Origin: an uncultured Dysgonomonas sp.
GTDB taxonomy: Bacteria; Bacteroidota; Bacteroidia; Bacteroidales; Dysgonomonadaceae
Direction: 5' to 3'
Length of the DNA stretch: 11,711 nucleotides
Assembly: GCA_937875275.1 (NCBI GenBank)
Contig: CALNCC010000029.1
Span: 1-11,711, forward strand
The position numbers and the translations under genes were made by a program. Below the pieces are notes generated by a model. The model was not told where the DNA came from and made no database searches. It saw only the letters and a list, made by a program, of their open reading frames with translations. Positions 11,554 through 11,711 of the stretch are shown piece by piece (the first letter of the stretch is position 1; every line of letters begins with the position of its first letter).

Positions 11554-11711
11554 ATGAATAATAAATGGGACGAACGGTACAATATCGAAGAATACCGTTA
11601 CGGAGAAACACCGAATCTGTTTTTCAAGGAAACTATAGATACACTTCCGACAGGAAAGATACTTCTTCCTGCTGATGGAGAGGGGCGTAATAGTGTGTAT
11701 GCAGCTATAAG
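11554..11711 (+). CDS. TehB-like class I SAM-dependent methyltransferase, N-terminal fragment (cut by window edge)
   Basis: The first 52 codons are present from the ATG at 11554. The opening NKWDERYNIEEYRYG followed by TPNLFF is typical of the small TehB/thiopurine-methyltransferase-like enzymes of Bacteroidetes. ILLPADGEGRNSVYAA at 36-51 is SAM-binding motif I, with the acidic residue and glycines (Asp41, Gly42, Gly44) and the following Arg-Asn. Such proteins transfer a methyl group from S-adenosylmethionine to small molecules; tellurite or selenite detoxification is known for some, but the substrate here is unknown. A nearby ATG at 11544 is out of frame and closes after five codons. The remainder of the gene lies beyond the window. 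Confidence 0.85.
   Translation, partial: MNNKWDERYNIEEYRYGETPNLFFKETIDTLPTGKILLPADGEGRNSVYAAI

Noticed and set aside
11496..11561. 21-codon frame MIYDKVVFLQ overlapping the end of the amber-containing ORF
   Set aside because: Too short, no family match, and it runs into the methyltransferase start. The ATGA overlap alone is not enough support.
1..11711. CRISPR arrays, tRNA or rRNA genes, riboswitches
   Set aside because: No direct-repeat array, cloverleaf or rRNA-like block was seen when reading the intergenic gaps on both strands. This was done by eye, without a covariance-model search.

Overview
The window looks like a chromosomal stretch from a member of the Bacteroidales (Bacteroidota). 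Several things point there: moderately AT-rich DNA, copies of the TAnnTTTG -7 promoter element in the gaps upstream of genes, few clear Shine-Dalgarno sites, a FISUMP-domain secreted protein, Bacteroidetes-style C40 peptidases, and a GH105 enzyme paired with a secreted beta-propeller protein. I cannot name the genus from sequence alone.

Layout. Positions 1-362 (minus) hold the first 32 codons of a UvrD/AddA-type helicase, preceded by and overlapping a SUI1/YciH translation-factor gene. The SUI1 gene is broken by an internal deletion and frameshift. Positions 470-2476 (plus) form a two-gene secreted unit, a beta-propeller protein and a GH105 unsaturated glycuronyl hydrolase, closed by a strong terminator. 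Positions 2551-4287 (minus) encode a 578-residue P-loop protein of the PEPCK/HPr-kinase superfamily with unknown function. It is divergent from 4533-7253 (plus), where a SAMHD1-like HD phosphohydrolase is followed by a tandem ABC ATPase of ModF/PhrA type.

Positions 7270-9188 (minus) contain, in transcription order, a C40 lipoprotein, a second C40 cell-wall hydrolase and methylglyoxal synthase. The mgsA end shares a bidirectional terminator with the ABC gene. Positions 9431-10711 (minus) encode a secreted FISUMP-domain protein with its own promoter and terminator. From about 10820 to 11553 I see only decayed DNA: an IS3-family OrfA remnant, an orphan C-terminal reading frame, and a small membrane ORF with an amber codon. 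The window ends in the start of a TehB-like SAM methyltransferase.

Most genes are conserved housekeeping or envelope functions. The least understood is the PEPCK/HPrK-like protein. The best evidence for something abnormal is the damaged SUI1 gene and the decayed stretch between the FISUMP gene and the methyltransferase. I found no CRISPR array, rRNA, tRNA or convincing new multi-gene defence system.
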